Assembly: GCF_023155855.1 (NCBI RefSeq)
Contig: NZ_JAKNUT010000007.1
Span: 124,001 to 188,000, forward strand
Direction: 5' to 3'
Source: Microbacterium aoyamense
GTDB taxonomy: Bacteria; Actinomycetota; Actinomycetes; Actinomycetales; Microbacteriaceae
Length of the DNA: 64,000 nucleotides
A program made the position numbers and the translations under genes. The notes under the pieces are model-generated. The model did not search any database, had not been told where the DNA came from, and was given only the letters and a program-made list of their open reading frames with translations. Within the stretch, counting starts at the first letter, position 1, and each line of letters begins with the position of its first letter. This document shows positions 51,162 through 59,795 of the stretch, piece by piece.

Positions 51162-53426
51162 ATGGCGAAACCTCACCACGCGTCGAAGGCACCCACCCGC
51201 TGGCTGCGCATCGGCATCCCGGTCTTTCTCGTCCTGCTCTGGTTCGTCGGCGGGTCCATCGGCGGACCCTTCTTCGGGAAAGTGGACGAGGTCTCGACCA
51301 ACGACCGTTCGTCGTTCCTGCCGCAGAGCGCGGATGCGACGCAGGTCTCCGAGCGACTGCCCGACTTCCTCGGATCCGACAGCATCCCGGCCGTCGTGGT
51401 GGTCACGGGCGAGGAGGAACTCGCCGACGACGACCTCGCCGATCTGCAGACCGTGGCCGACGACATCGCCGCGCTCGACGGCGTGCAGGACGGCGTGTCG
51501 CCGCCGATCGTCTCGGACGACGGCGACGCCGCGCAGATCTTCGTCCCGATCGACTCGACGGGTGAAGTGCCCCAGACGGTCGAGGACATCCGCGCACTGC
51601 TCGCGGACGAGCTGCCGAGCGGACTGGAGTCCTGGGTCACCGGACCCGCGGGCTTCACCGCCGACCTCGTGGAGGGGTTCCTCGGCATCGACGGGCTGCT
51701 GCTCGGCGTCGCGCTGATCGCCGTCTTCATCATCCTCGTGATCGTCTACCGCTCGCCGCTGCTGCCGATCCTCGTGCTCCTGACGAGCGTCTTCGCGCTG
51801 TGCGTGGCCCTCCTGACCGTGTGGTGGCTGGCGTACGCGGGCATCGTCGTGCTCAACGGGCAGGTGCAGGGCATCCTGTTCATCCTCGTGATCGGCGCGG
51901 CGACCGATTACGCTCTCCTGTACGTCGCGCGGTTCCGCGAGGCCGTCGCGACCGGCGCGCGCAGGTGGGATGCCACGGTCCAGGCGTGGCGCGGATCCTT
52001 CGAGCCGATCCTCGCCTCCGGCGGAACGGTCATCGCGGGCCTCCTGTGCCTGCTGCTGTCCGATCTCGCGACCAACCGCGCCCTCGGACCGATCGCCTCG
52101 ATCGGCATCGCCTTCTCGGTCCTGTCGGCGCTCACGTTCCTGCCGGCCCTCCTCGCTCTCGTCGGCCGCGCGGCGTTCTGGCCGTTCATCCCGAAGCACG
52201 AGCTCGCGACGATCCCCGACGATCTCACTCAGCCTGTCAAGGGTCTGTGGCCGCGTCAGGCGCGCTTCGTCGCGCGTCACGCCCGCACCGTGTGGATCGT
52301 CTGCACCGTCGTGCTGCTCGCCGGCGCCGTCGGCGTGACGCAGCTCAAGGCCGACGGCGTGCCCTCGAGCGATCTCGTGCTGGGGGCGTCCGAGGCGCGT
52401 GACGGGCAGGATGTGCTCGCGGAGCACTTCCCCGCCGGGTCGGGCAGCCCCGTCTACGTCATCGTCCCCCAGGACGAGCTCGTCGACACCGTCTCGGTGC
52501 TGGAGGACAGCGACGGCGTCGAGTCGGTGGCCGTGGCATCCGACGACGCGCCCTCCGGTCAGGCGTCCGTCACGATCGAAGACGGCCAGCCGGTCTTCGC
52601 CGCGCAGGGTCCGCCGGGGACGCCCGCGCCCACGCCTGCGGTGTCGGACGGCGACGTGCTCGTGATCGGCACGCTGACGGATGCCGCGGACTCCGTCGCC
52701 GCGGAGGACACGGTGCGAGAGCTGCGGGCGGCACTCGACGGCACCGACGCCCTCGTCGGCGGCGAGACGGCGACCGACATCGACTCGAACGACACCTCGA
52801 TCCGGGATCGCACCGTCATCATCCCGGTGATCCTGCTCGTGATCCTGCTGATCCTGATGCTGCTGTTGCGTTCTCTCGTTGCACCGCTGCTGCTCATCGG
52901 CACCGTCATCCTGTCGTTCGGCACGGCACTGGGGGTGAGCGCGCTGGTCTTCGACGGCGTCTTCCACTTCCCGGGGGCTGACCCCGCCGTGCCGCTCTAC
53001 GGGTTCGTCTTCCTCGTGGCGCTCGGTGTGGACTACAACATCTTCCTGATGTCGCGCGTACGCGAGGAGTCGCTCGTGCACGGCACGAGACCCGGCATCC
53101 TGCGCGGGCTCGTCGCGACGGGCGGGGTGATCACGTCGGCGGGGCTCGTGCTGGCCGCGACATTCGCGGCACTCGGCGTCATCCCGATCCTGTTCCTCGC
53201 GCAGATCGCGTTCATCGTCGCCTTCGGCGTGCTGCTGGACACCTTCGTCGTGCGCTCGCTCCTCGTGCCCGCGCTGTCGTACGACATCGGGCGCGCGATC
53301 TGGTGGCCGTCGAAGCTCTCGAAGCGCGACGCGGTCGCTGAGACCCCGCCTTCGGCGACGCAGCCGGCCGCCGAAGACGGCCACCCGCTGACCCGTGCGG
53401 AGTACCGGCGTACGCTCGACTCATGA
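51162..53426 (+). CDS. MMPL-family (RND) transporter
   Basis: 754 residues. One N-terminal helix, an extracellular domain, then five clustered helices (residues about 180-335), repeated in the second half (about 385 onward and 545-705); GAATDYALLYVARFREA and GVDYNIFLMSRVREE are the paired RND motifs carrying the proton-relay aspartates. It exports lipids or drugs using proton motive force. TAAGCT lies six bases before the ATG inside a perfect inverted repeat, so repressor control is likely. Its end overlaps pncA by four bases. Confidence 0.93.
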   Translation: MAKPHHASKAPTRWLRIGIPVFLVLLWFVGGSIGGPFFGKVDEVSTNDRSSFLPQSADATQVSERLPDFLGSDSIPAVVVVTGEEELADDDLADLQTVADDIAALDGVQDGVSPPIVSDDGDAAQIFVPIDSTGEVPQTVEDIRALLADELPSGLESWVTGPAGFTADLVEGFLGIDGLLLGVALIAVFIILVIVYRSPLLPILVLLTSVFALCVALLTVWWLAYAGIVVLNGQVQGILFILVIGAATDYALLYVARFREAVATGARRWDATVQAWRGSFEPILASGGTVIAGLLCLLLSDLATNRALGPIASIGIAFSVLSALTFLPALLALVGRAAFWPFIPKHELATIPDDLTQPVKGLWPRQARFVARHARTVWIVCTVVLLAGAVGVTQLKADGVPSSDLVLGASEARDGQDVLAEHFPAGSGSPVYVIVPQDELVDTVSVLEDSDGVESVAVASDDAPSGQASVTIEDGQPVFAAQGPPGTPAPTPAVSDGDVLVIGTLTDAADSVAAEDTVRELRAALDGTDALVGGETATDIDSNDTSIRDRTVIIPVILLVILLILMLLLRSLVAPLLLIGTVILSFGTALGVSALVFDGVFHFPGADPAVPLYGFVFLVALGVDYNIFLMSRVREESLVHGTRPGILRGLVATGGVITSAGLVLAATFAALGVIPILFLAQIAFIVAFGVLLDTFVVRSLLVPALSYDIGRAIWWPSKLSKRDAVAETPPSATQPAAEDGHPLTRAEYRRTLDS

Positions 53427-54001
53427 GCAAGGCGCTGTTCATCGTCGACGTCCAGAACGATTTCACCGAGGGCGGTGCACTCGGTGTGCAGGGCGGGGAT
53501 GCCGTCGCCGCGGCGATCACGCGGCACCTGGAGGCGCACGCGGACGACTACGCCGTGATCGTGGCATCCCGCGACTGGCACGATGCGCAGGGCGACAACG
53601 GCGGGCACTTCCACCACGAACCCGACTACGTCGACACGTGGCCTGTGCACTGCGTGAGCGGCACCGAGGGCGCGGAGTACGACCCGGCGCTGTCGACGGA
53701 TGCCGTGACCCACCACGTCAAGAAAGGGCAGGGCGAGCCCGCGTACTCGCTCTTCGAGGGCGTCACCGACGACGGCGAATCGGTCGCCCACCTGCTCGAG
53801 GAGAACGGCGTCGTCGACGTCGATGTCGTGGGCATCGCGACCGACTACTGCGTGCGTGCGTCGGCGCTCGATGCCATCGAGCATGGGCGGCACGTGCGGA
53901 TCCTCACCGACCTCGTGGCCGGCGTCGCTCCCGAGTCGAGCGACGCGGCGCTCGCCGAGCTCGCGCACGCCGGAGCAGAACTCGCCCAGTCCGGTGCCTG
54001 A
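53423..54001 (+). CDS. pncA: Nicotinamidase
   Basis: 192 residues. Catalytic set D9 (IVDVQNDF), K100/101 and C143 (GIATDYCVRASALDA); metal ligands D51, H53 and H62 (DWHDAQGDNGGH). It converts nicotinamide to nicotinate for NAD salvage. TACGCT (53411-53416) inside the MMPL 3' end lies six bases before the ATG, so it has its own leaderless promoter. The stop overlaps the next gene by eight bases. Confidence 0.93.
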   Translation: MSKALFIVDVQNDFTEGGALGVQGGDAVAAAITRHLEAHADDYAVIVASRDWHDAQGDNGGHFHHEPDYVDTWPVHCVSGTEGAEYDPALSTDAVTHHVKKGQGEPAYSLFEGVTDDGESVAHLLEENGVVDVDVVGIATDYCVRASALDAIEHGRHVRILTDLVAGVAPESSDAALAELAHAGAELAQSGA

Positions 54002-54518
54002 GGTCCGTCGCATCCGCGCCGACGAGGCATCCGCCATCCGCGAGCTGCGGCTGGGCGCGCTCCTGGACCCCGCCGCCGATATCGCCTTCCTCGAGACGCG
54101 CGCGCAGGCAGCGGCCCGCGACGATGACTTCTGGGAGGACCGCGCCGTATCCGGTGCGACGAGCGAACGCGTCGCGCAGTTCGTCGCCGAGACGGATGCC
54201 GGGCTGGTCGGGACCGTCACGGTGCTGCGCCCGGAGCCCGGTGCCGAGGACTACTTCGGCCGCGCGAATCCGTCCGGCAGAGCCCAGATGGTCGCCGTGT
54301 ACGTCGCCGACGATCATCGCGGCACGGGACTGCTCGGCGAGCTGTTCGCCGCCGGCGAGGCATGGGCCGCCGGTCTCGGGTCCGCGGAATTCTCGCTCGA
54401 CACGCACGTGCGCAACATGCGCGCGCAACAGGCCTATCGCAAGCTCGGTTACGAGCCCACGGGTCGGACGATCCACGGGCCGATCGGCCTCGAGATCGAG
54501 ATGCTCAAGCGCCCATGA
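53994..54518 (+). CDS. GNAT-family N-acetyltransferase
   Basis: 174 residues from GTG 53994. The acetyl-CoA loop is in VAVYVADDHRGTGLLGELF (motif A, R/Q-x-x-G-x-G/A region) and motif B is NMRAQQAYRKLGYEPTGR. The substrate is unknown. It overlaps pncA by eight bases and the next gene by four, so the three form an operon. Confidence 0.87.
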   Translation: MPEVRRIRADEASAIRELRLGALLDPAADIAFLETRAQAAARDDDFWEDRAVSGATSERVAQFVAETDAGLVGTVTVLRPEPGAEDYFGRANPSGRAQMVAVYVADDHRGTGLLGELFAAGEAWAAGLGSAEFSLDTHVRNMRAQQAYRKLGYEPTGRTIHGPIGLEIEMLKRP

Positions 54519-55167
54519 GCGAGCCGACGGCGGCGGAGGTGACCGCGGAGTTGAAAGCCGAGGCATCCATCGACGAACGCACCAAGATCCGCAAGCGCAT
54601 GACCGACGACGCCACGCGGGTCATCGGCGTGCGGATGGGGACGGTGTTCGATATCGCGAAGCGGAATTCCGGGATGCCGCTGGAGAGGTGGAGGTTCTGC
54701 TCGCTTCCGACGCGTACGAGGAGCGGATGGTCGGCGTGTCGATCCTGGACTTCAAGGCTCGGACGAAGGGGGTCGATCGCGCGGCGCTCTACGACGTGTG
54801 GATGCGCAACATCGATCGCATCGACACGTGGGACTACATCGATCGCGCCGCGCCCCGCGTCGTCGGCCTCTACCTGCTCGACAAGCCGCGCGATGTGCTG
54901 TTCGACCTCGCGCGATCGACGGACCGCTGGCACCGCCGTATGGCGATCACGGCGGCGTTCTGGATCATCCGCGCGCGCGACCTCGATGATCCCCTCGCGC
55001 TGTGCGAGATCCTCGCCGGCGATCCGGAGCACCTCGTGCAGACGAACGTCGGCGTCGCGCTGCGCGAGATCGGACGCGTCGATCCCGCGCGGCTCGAAGA
55101 CTTCCTCGCGCGGCGGGGGAGCGACCTGAGCGCGCACGCCCACCGGACCGCGCGATCAGCCCTCTGA
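54515..55167 (+). pseudogene. AlkD-like DNA alkylation repair protein, frameshifted
   Basis: The first part reads MSEPTAAEVTAELKAEASID to IAKRNSGMPLE in one frame. At about 54683-54687 (GAGAG) homology moves to another frame, continuing EVEVLLASDAYEERMVGVS, ILDFKARTKGVDRAALYD and a HEAT-repeat C-terminus (DLDDPLALCEILAGDPE, VALREIGR) to the stop at 55167. A 2-base GA duplication explains the shift. The split frames together give about 217 residues, normal for small AlkD/HEAT proteins. It could be a true mutation or a sequencing error; no slippery heptamer is seen. Confidence 0.82.
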
Positions 55168-55716
55168 GCCGGCCCGTGGGTCCTTCAGAGCCCGCATCGC
55201 GTCGATGAGAGTCGAGTGGATGTACTCGAGCTCGGGCGAAGTGAACGACTCCCACGAGGCATCCTCCTGCTCGGCGTCCGGCTCTGCACCCCACTCGCCC
55301 GCGGCGTCGTCCGCCGGCGTGTGCGAGTAGACCCACCAGAGGTTGCCGAACGGGTCGGCGAACCGCGAGAAGACGTCGCCCCAGAAGTCGGTCGGCTCGG
55401 TGACGATGCGCGCGCCGAGCCCGACCGCCCGCTCGAGCGTCGCGGGAACGTCGTCGACGTACACCCGCGTGAATGCGGGCGTGTACGGCCAGTCGGTCTG
55501 ACGATCGGCGATCGTGATCATGGAGTCGCCGATGAGCAGTTCGGAGTGCAGGATCAGCCCGTCGGCCTCGAGCGTGCGCGCCTCGGGCACATCGATCGCG
55601 CCGAAGACGCCGACCACGAAGGCGATGAGGCCCGCGGCGTCGTCGGTCATGATGAACGGGTTGACGGTGTTCGATCCGGCGGGGGCCGCGGGGACGGAAG
55701 TCGGCTGGTCGGTCAT
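55156..55716 (-). CDS. VOC/glyoxalase-superfamily protein
   Basis: 186 residues. VOC beta-alpha-beta-beta-beta pattern (VNPFIMTDDAAGLIAFVVGVF, then GDSMITIAD, PAFTRVYVDDV, TDFWGDVFSRFADPFGNLWW). It resembles PhnB-like or bleomycin-resistance-like proteins; the ligand is unknown. An acidic extension with SPELEYIHSTLIDAM follows. ATG at 55716 is chosen because GAGAGGAA lies upstream. The end overlaps the frameshifted AlkD gene by 12 bases. Confidence 0.85.
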   Translation of the reverse strand: MTDQPTSVPAAPAGSNTVNPFIMTDDAAGLIAFVVGVFGAIDVPEARTLEADGLILHSELLIGDSMITIADRQTDWPYTPAFTRVYVDDVPATLERAVGLGARIVTEPTDFWGDVFSRFADPFGNLWWVYSHTPADDAAGEWGAEPDAEQEDASWESFTSPELEYIHSTLIDAMRALKDPRAGSEG

Positions 55717-55755
55717 GGGGTTCCTCTCTGACACGATCATCGTCTCGCGCATACA

Positions 55756-55770
55756 GGACAGAAATTGTCC
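55756..55770. promoter_or_regulatory. Palindrome in VOC/GNAT divergent region
   Basis: GGACAGAAATTGTCC has perfect 5-base arms (GGACA/TGTCC). It lies 40 bases upstream of the VOC start and 24 bases before the GNAT -10 hexamer, a plausible operator; no regulator is adjacent. Confidence 0.4.
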
Positions 55771-55805
55771 GCAATGGATCGACGAGGCGCGGGTAATCTC
55801 GGGGC

Positions 55806-56252
55806 GTGACCAGCATCCGTCCTCTCATCACCGCCGACCGCGACGACTGGCTGCCCCTGTGGCTCGCCTACCTCGAGTTCTACGAGTCCTCGCTCTCGCC
55901 TGAGCAGACCGCCTTGACGTTCGAGCGGATCACGGATCCCGATCATCCCATTCACGGCGCGATCGCCCGGGATGACGCGGGCAGAGCGGTCGGCATCGTG
56001 CACTGGTTCGCGCATCCCGCGACGTGGAGCGTCGGCCCCTACGTCTACCTCGAAGACCTCTTCGTCGCACCCGACGTCCGCGGCGGGGGAGTCGGTCGCG
56101 CGCTCATCGGGACGGTGACCGACTGGGCGCGATCTGCCGCGGCATCCAAGGTCTACTGGCTCACGCAATCGCACAACACGACCGCACGCACCCTCTACGA
56201 CAGGGTCGCGACCGACACGGGCTTCGTGCACTACGAGATCGAACTCGACTGA
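55806..56252 (+). CDS. GNAT-family N-acetyltransferase
   Basis: 148 residues. Motif A is VYLEDLFVAPDVRGGGVGRALIG with the expected R-G-x-G-x-G-R/A loop; motif B is SHNTTARTLYDRV. Function unknown; likely a small-molecule acetylase. TAATCT (55794-55799) ends six bases before the GTG, so a leaderless mRNA is likely. Confidence 0.88.
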   Translation: MTSIRPLITADRDDWLPLWLAYLEFYESSLSPEQTALTFERITDPDHPIHGAIARDDAGRAVGIVHWFAHPATWSVGPYVYLEDLFVAPDVRGGGVGRALIGTVTDWARSAAASKVYWLTQSHNTTARTLYDRVATDTGFVHYEIELD

Positions 56253-56286
56253 GCGGGTGTCGGATGCCGGGCGTAGAACGGACGCG

Positions 56287-56358
56287 TGCCCCCGGAGAAT
56301 TACGATATCTCGACCCACCGGTTAAAAGCCGGTTGCTCTGCCTCTGAGCTACGGGGGC
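56287..56358 (-). tRNA. tRNA-Lys(TTT) with atypical T-arm
   Basis: Minus strand: acceptor GCCCCCG pairs perfectly with CGGGGGC, D-arm AGCTCAGAGGCAGAGC, anticodon arm ACCGG-CTTTTAA-CCGGT with anticodon TTT. The T-arm reads GAGAT-ATCGTAA-TTCTC: the closing pair is a T-T mismatch, and positions 54 and 58 are A and T instead of T and A. No CCA is encoded. The rest is canonical, so it may be a functional divergent tRNA or a decaying copy. Confidence 0.85.
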
Positions 56359-56365
56359 GTCAGGA

Positions 56366-56848
56366 ATGGTGCCGATGAAGACCTGCGGCACGTGTCGGCA
56401 GTCTAAGCCTTTCACGGACTTCAACCGAAAAGCGTCACGCCCTGACGGCCTGCAGGAAGTGTGCCGTGAGTGCAACCGCGAAGCGTCTCGGCGGTACTAC
56501 GAACGCAACCGCGAGGAGCACGTCAGAACGATCGTGGCACGCACGGCCGAGCAGCGTCGTGCATCCAAGGATTTCCTCGCCGCGTACCTGCGTGAGCACC
56601 CTTGCGTCGACTGCGGCAACGCCGACATACGGGTGCTCGACTTCGATCATCGCCCGGGGACCGAGAAGCGGCTCGACGTCATGCGCATGGTCAAGGACGG
56701 CTACTCCCTCGCGAAGGTCGAGGCGGAGATCGCGAAATGCGATGTGCGTTGCCGCAACTGCCACGCGATCGCCACGCTCACTCGCGCGGGCGACAACTGG
56801 CGTTCTCGCGCTCACGCCGGGCACGGCGAGAGGCCCGTGGTGTCTTAA
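56366..56848 (+). CDS. HNH-family endonuclease-like zinc protein
   Basis: 160 residues. Two zinc pairs lie at C7/C10 and C33/C36, then a basic helix (ASRRYYERNREEH), then CVDCG (C80, C83), FDH (94-95) and C-x3-C-x-NCH (C125, C129, N131-H133), a His-Me/HNH-type fold common in phage proteins. GC and codon choice are clearly less GC-rich than the neighbours (TCT, CCT, AAA), suggesting transfer. It starts eight bases from the 5' end of the divergent tRNA-Lys. Start may be ATG 56366 or 56375. No integrase or other phage gene is present. Confidence 0.78.
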   Translation: MVPMKTCGTCRQSKPFTDFNRKASRPDGLQEVCRECNREASRRYYERNREEHVRTIVARTAEQRRASKDFLAAYLREHPCVDCGNADIRVLDFDHRPGTEKRLDVMRMVKDGYSLAKVEAEIAKCDVRCRNCHAIATLTRAGDNWRSRAHAGHGERPVVS

Positions 56849-56864
56849 GATCACCACGGGCCTC
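56830..56864. terminator. Hairpin between HNH and fasciclin genes
   Basis: Perfect 13-bp stem GAGGCCCGTGGTG / CACCACGGGCCTC (56830-56842, 56852-56864) with loop TCTTAAGAT, which contains the HNH stop codon. It can serve both convergent genes; there is no long T tract. Confidence 0.7.
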
Positions 56865-56906
56865 TTGCCGCCGACCGAGCCCCCCGGAAGGGTCGGCAGG
56901 GCCGTC

Positions 56907-57557
56907 TTACATCGGGGGCATCAGCACCGTGTCGATGAGGTAGACGGTCGCATTGGCGGTCTGCACGCCACCGCAGATCACAGCGGAGGAGCCGTTGACC
57001 ATCAGGTCGTCGCCCGAACCGGTGACCTCGAGGTCGGCGCCCTGGACGGTCGTGTGCGTGCCGGCGATGTCGCCGGGCTCGATCTGGCCGGGGACGACGT
57101 GGTACGTCAGGATCGACGACAGTGTGGCCGAGTCGGTCTTGAGCGCCTCGATCGTCGCGGGGTCGATCTTGGCGAAGGCCTCATCGACCGGTGCGAAGAC
57201 CGTGAACTCGCTGCCGTTGAGCGTGTCGACGAGGTCGACCTCGGGGTTGAGCTGCCCGCTGACCGCGGCGACGAGCGTCGTGAGGAGCGGGTTGTTGGAT
57301 GCCGCCGTGGCGACGGGGTCGAGGGCCATGCCCGCGACGGAGCCGGCGCCGTCCGGAACGGCTTCGGCGTAGGCGGCGCAGCCGGGACCGACGAGGTTCG
57401 CCGCCGGATCCATCGTCTCGGGCGCCATCGTCTCCTCGGCCATCGGCGCGGACTCGGACGGGGCAGCGGTTCCGCCCATCGAACAGGCCGAAAGTGCCAG
57501 CGCCGCTCCGAATGCGAGAGCGAGGCCCGCCGAGATCTTCTTCCTCTTGCTGAGCAT
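56907..57557 (-). CDS. Fasciclin-domain lipoprotein (MPT70/MPT83-like)
   Basis: 216 residues. A signal peptide with lipobox LALSACS (Cys at about 25) and a short acidic/Met-rich linker precede one FAS1 domain ([38 protein letters not shown], and a C-terminal [12 protein letters not shown]). GGAGGAAG precedes the ATG. It is divergent from sigK-rskA, as MPT70/83 genes are linked to sigK in mycobacteria, so SigK control is likely. Function: surface protein, probably adhesion or matrix contact. Confidence 0.92.
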   Translation of the reverse strand: MLSKRKKISAGLALAFGAALALSACSMGGTAAPSESAPMAEETMAPETMDPAANLVGPGCAAYAEAVPDGAGSVAGMALDPVATAASNNPLLTTLVAAVSGQLNPEVDLVDTLNGSEFTVFAPVDEAFAKIDPATIEALKTDSATLSSILTYHVVPGQIEPGDIAGTHTTVQGADLEVTGSGDDLMVNGSSAVICGGVQTANATVYLIDTVLMPPM

Positions 57558-57682
57558 GAGTCTTCCTCCGTGTGGTTGAAACCCCGAGGGGATTCGCTGT
57601 GTGAAGCACCGGGAAGCGGCGCACAACAGGGGTTCGCCACGGGGGCGGGAACGGATTGGAGACTCGTCGGGAGCGATGGCGC

Positions 57683-57706
57683 TCGCGCGCGGGTTCACGC
57701 GCGCGA
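57683..57706. repeat. GC-rich hairpin in fasciclin/sigK intergenic region
   Basis: TCGCGCGCG (57683-57691) and CGCGCGCGA (57698-57706) are perfect 9-base arms around GGTTCA, followed by five A residues. The 241-base gap must hold both divergent promoters. I could not identify a match to the mycobacterial SigK promoter motif there. Confidence 0.5.
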
Positions 57707-57798
57707 AAAAGGGCAGACAGCATACCCGCACCGCTCGGATGACGCGAGGGTTCGCGGCGGAACACGGGGATCCGAGGGGAGTAGGGCATGCTTGTGCC

Positions 57799-58389
57799 AT
57801 GGTCATCGACGGACTCGAGGTGCCCGATGACGGCACCGAGCCCGCAGATCGCGCGGGCGATCTTCTCCAGCGCGTCGCCGAGGGCGATCAAGGAGCATTC
57901 GCTCGCCTCTACGACCTGCTCTCCGCGCGCGTCTTCGGACTCATCCTCCGTGTGCTCGTCGATCGCTCGCAGAGCGAAGAGGTGCTGCAGGAGGTCTTCC
58001 TCGAGATCTGGCAATCCGCCGCGCGCTTCACTCCGAACAGAGGTCAGGGGAGATCGTGGGTTTTCACGATCGCTCACCGCCGCGCGGTCGATCGGGTCCG
58101 GTCGTCGCAGGCGAGCAGCGATCGCGACGTCCGCGTGGGCTTCCGAGACCTCGACGTCGCCCATGACGGCGTCGCGGAGCAGGTGGAACTCAAGATCGAG
58201 GGGGAGAAGGTCCAGACGGCCCTTTCCGCCCTGCCCGAGGTGCAGCGCGAAGCGCTGACCCTCGCCTACTTCGGCGGCTACTCTCAGAGCGAGATCGCGG
58301 CCCTGGTGGGGGCGCCGCTGGGCACGGTGAAGACAAGGATGCGGGACGGATTGTCCCGCCTGCGAATCGAGATGGGGGTGACGACATGA
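57799..58389 (+). CDS. sigK: ECF sigma factor, SigK type
   Basis: 196 residues. Region 2 ([20 protein letters not shown] to [15 protein letters not shown]) and region 4 ([19 protein letters not shown] then [17 protein letters not shown]) are clear. Unlike mycobacterial SigK it contains no cysteine. CATGCT lies six bases before the ATG, a poor -10 match. It overlaps rskA by four bases (ATGA) and is divergent from a fasciclin lipoprotein gene, which together identify it as SigK rather than another ECF factor. Confidence 0.9.
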   Translation: MVIDGLEVPDDGTEPADRAGDLLQRVAEGDQGAFARLYDLLSARVFGLILRVLVDRSQSEEVLQEVFLEIWQSAARFTPNRGQGRSWVFTIAHRRAVDRVRSSQASSDRDVRVGFRDLDVAHDGVAEQVELKIEGEKVQTALSALPEVQREALTLAYFGGYSQSEIAALVGAPLGTVKTRMRDGLSRLRIEMGVTT

Positions 58390-59297
58390 ACTTCGAAGAG
58401 TTCGCCGATCTTTCGGCGGGGTATGCGCTGGGTGCGTTGTCGCCCGAGGACCGCGACGCTTTCGAGCGCGCGTTGTCCGAGCATCCGGAGTGGGCCGATG
58501 TCGTCAAGGCGGATGCCGCGACCGTCACACTGCTCGCGGAGTCCGTCACGCCGGTCGCCCCGCCGCTCACCCTGCGCGGAACGCTTCTGTCGCAGATCGC
58601 CTCCACGCCGCAGGACGCCCCCGAGGAAGCCTCCACGCCCGCGGCTGCGGACGCGCCGATCGTGCCGCCGCTTCCTCCGCTCCCGCAGAACGTCGTGCTC
58701 GTCGAGACACAGCCGATCGAGACGGTGGATGACGTCATCCCGGCCGCACCGACGCCGGACGCGCCGATCACAGACGAGACGCGGAGCGTCGAGCCGGCAC
58801 CGAACACGGCCATGATGCAGGCCGTCTCGCGGCGCAACTGGACCCGCGGACTCCTCGGGCTCGCGGCATCCCTCATCCTTCTTGTCGTCATCGGCTTCGG
58901 TGCCGCATCGCTCGGACAGTGGCTGAACCGGCCGCCCGCGGTCGTCGCGCTCGCCGAGATCGAGTCCGCACCCGACGCCCTGAGCGCGACCGCCGAGGTG
59001 GCCGGCGGCGGCACGGCGACCGCTCACTGGTCGGAGTCGCTGGGCAAGGCGGTTCTGGTCACAGACGGTCTCGCGTCCATCCCCACGGGCGAGACGTTCG
59101 AGATGTGGTTCGTGCGTGAGGACGGCACACCCGTGTCGGCGGGCACGTTCGATGCCTCCGGACCCACCTCGACCACGACGCTGCTCGATGAGCCGATGCA
59201 GGCCGGCGACACGATCGCCATCACGGTCGAGCAGGCCGGCGGGTCGCCCAGCGGTACGCCGACGACGGAGCCGATCGTCGCGATCCCGACGGCCTGA
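58386..59297 (+). CDS. rskA: Anti-sigma-K factor
   Basis: 303 residues. The N-terminal anti-sigma domain (FADLSAGYALGALSPEDRDA) has no zinc motif, typical for RskA. A long Pro/Ala linker, one transmembrane helix near residues 155-175 and an extracellular RskA domain (GKAVLVTDGLASIPTGETFE to FDASGPTSTTTLL) follow. It holds SigK at the membrane until proteolysis. The gene overlaps sigK by four bases. Confidence 0.93.
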   Translation: MNFEEFADLSAGYALGALSPEDRDAFERALSEHPEWADVVKADAATVTLLAESVTPVAPPLTLRGTLLSQIASTPQDAPEEASTPAAADAPIVPPLPPLPQNVVLVETQPIETVDDVIPAAPTPDAPITDETRSVEPAPNTAMMQAVSRRNWTRGLLGLAASLILLVVIGFGAASLGQWLNRPPAVVALAEIESAPDALSATAEVAGGGTATAHWSESLGKAVLVTDGLASIPTGETFEMWFVREDGTPVSAGTFDASGPTSTTTLLDEPMQAGDTIAITVEQAGGSPSGTPTTEPIVAIPTA

Positions 59298-59319
59298 TCC
59301 GCCGAGTACCGTTGGGGAC

Positions 59320-59748
59320 GTGGCATCCGGTCCCCAGTCCCCGCAGACCCTCGTGCACCTGCGGCGTGCGCGCGACCTGATGGACCGTGACTACGCCGAG
59401 CCCCTCGACGTGCCCACGATGGCAGCGAAGGCGCTCATGTCGCCCGCGCACTTCTCGCGCGAGTTCAAGACCGCGTACGGCGAGACCCCGTACGCATACC
59501 TCATGACGCGGCGGATCGAGCGCGCGATGGCGCTGCTGCGCGCCGGATCCAGCGTGACGGATGCCTGCACCGCCGTCGGTGCGACGTCGCTCGGGTCGTT
59601 CAGCTCGACCTTCACTGAGATCGTGGGCGAGACGCCCAGCGCGTATCGCGCACGCGATCACGACGCCGCCGAGGCGATGCCGTTGTGCATCGCGAAGATC
59701 CTCACGCGCCCGACGCGCTATGTGCTGACCCCGCGCCCTGCGGACTGA
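59320..59748 (+). CDS. AraC-family regulator, DNA-binding domain only
   Basis: 142 residues: two helix-turn-helix units (PTMAAKALMSPAHFSREFKT and SVTDACTAVGATSLGSFSS), then the family FTEIVGETPSAYR and a short tail. There is no ligand domain. TACCGT (59307-59312) lies seven bases before the GTG, so a leaderless mRNA is likely and the start is supported. It precedes a VOC gene; such pairs are common in actinobacteria, and it may regulate it. Confidence 0.88.
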   Translation: MASGPQSPQTLVHLRRARDLMDRDYAEPLDVPTMAAKALMSPAHFSREFKTAYGETPYAYLMTRRIERAMALLRAGSSVTDACTAVGATSLGSFSSTFTEIVGETPSAYRARDHDAAEAMPLCIAKILTRPTRYVLTPRPAD

Positions 59749-59795
59749 GCAGGATCGAAGAAGCGCGGATGTCGCGCCCCTCGTACCGTGGAGGC

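Noticed and set aside
54660..54700. Programmed frameshift in the AlkD-like gene
   Set aside because: No slippery site or stimulatory hairpin is apparent; a GA duplication is the simpler reading.
56287..56864. Prophage or integrative element at tRNA-Lys
   Set aside because: Only one HNH gene; no integrase, no repeated tRNA end and no other mobile genes were seen.
57558..57798. SigK-type promoter upstream of the fasciclin gene
   Set aside because: I looked for the mycobacterial CCATCC/CCGAAT pair and found no convincing match at correct spacing.
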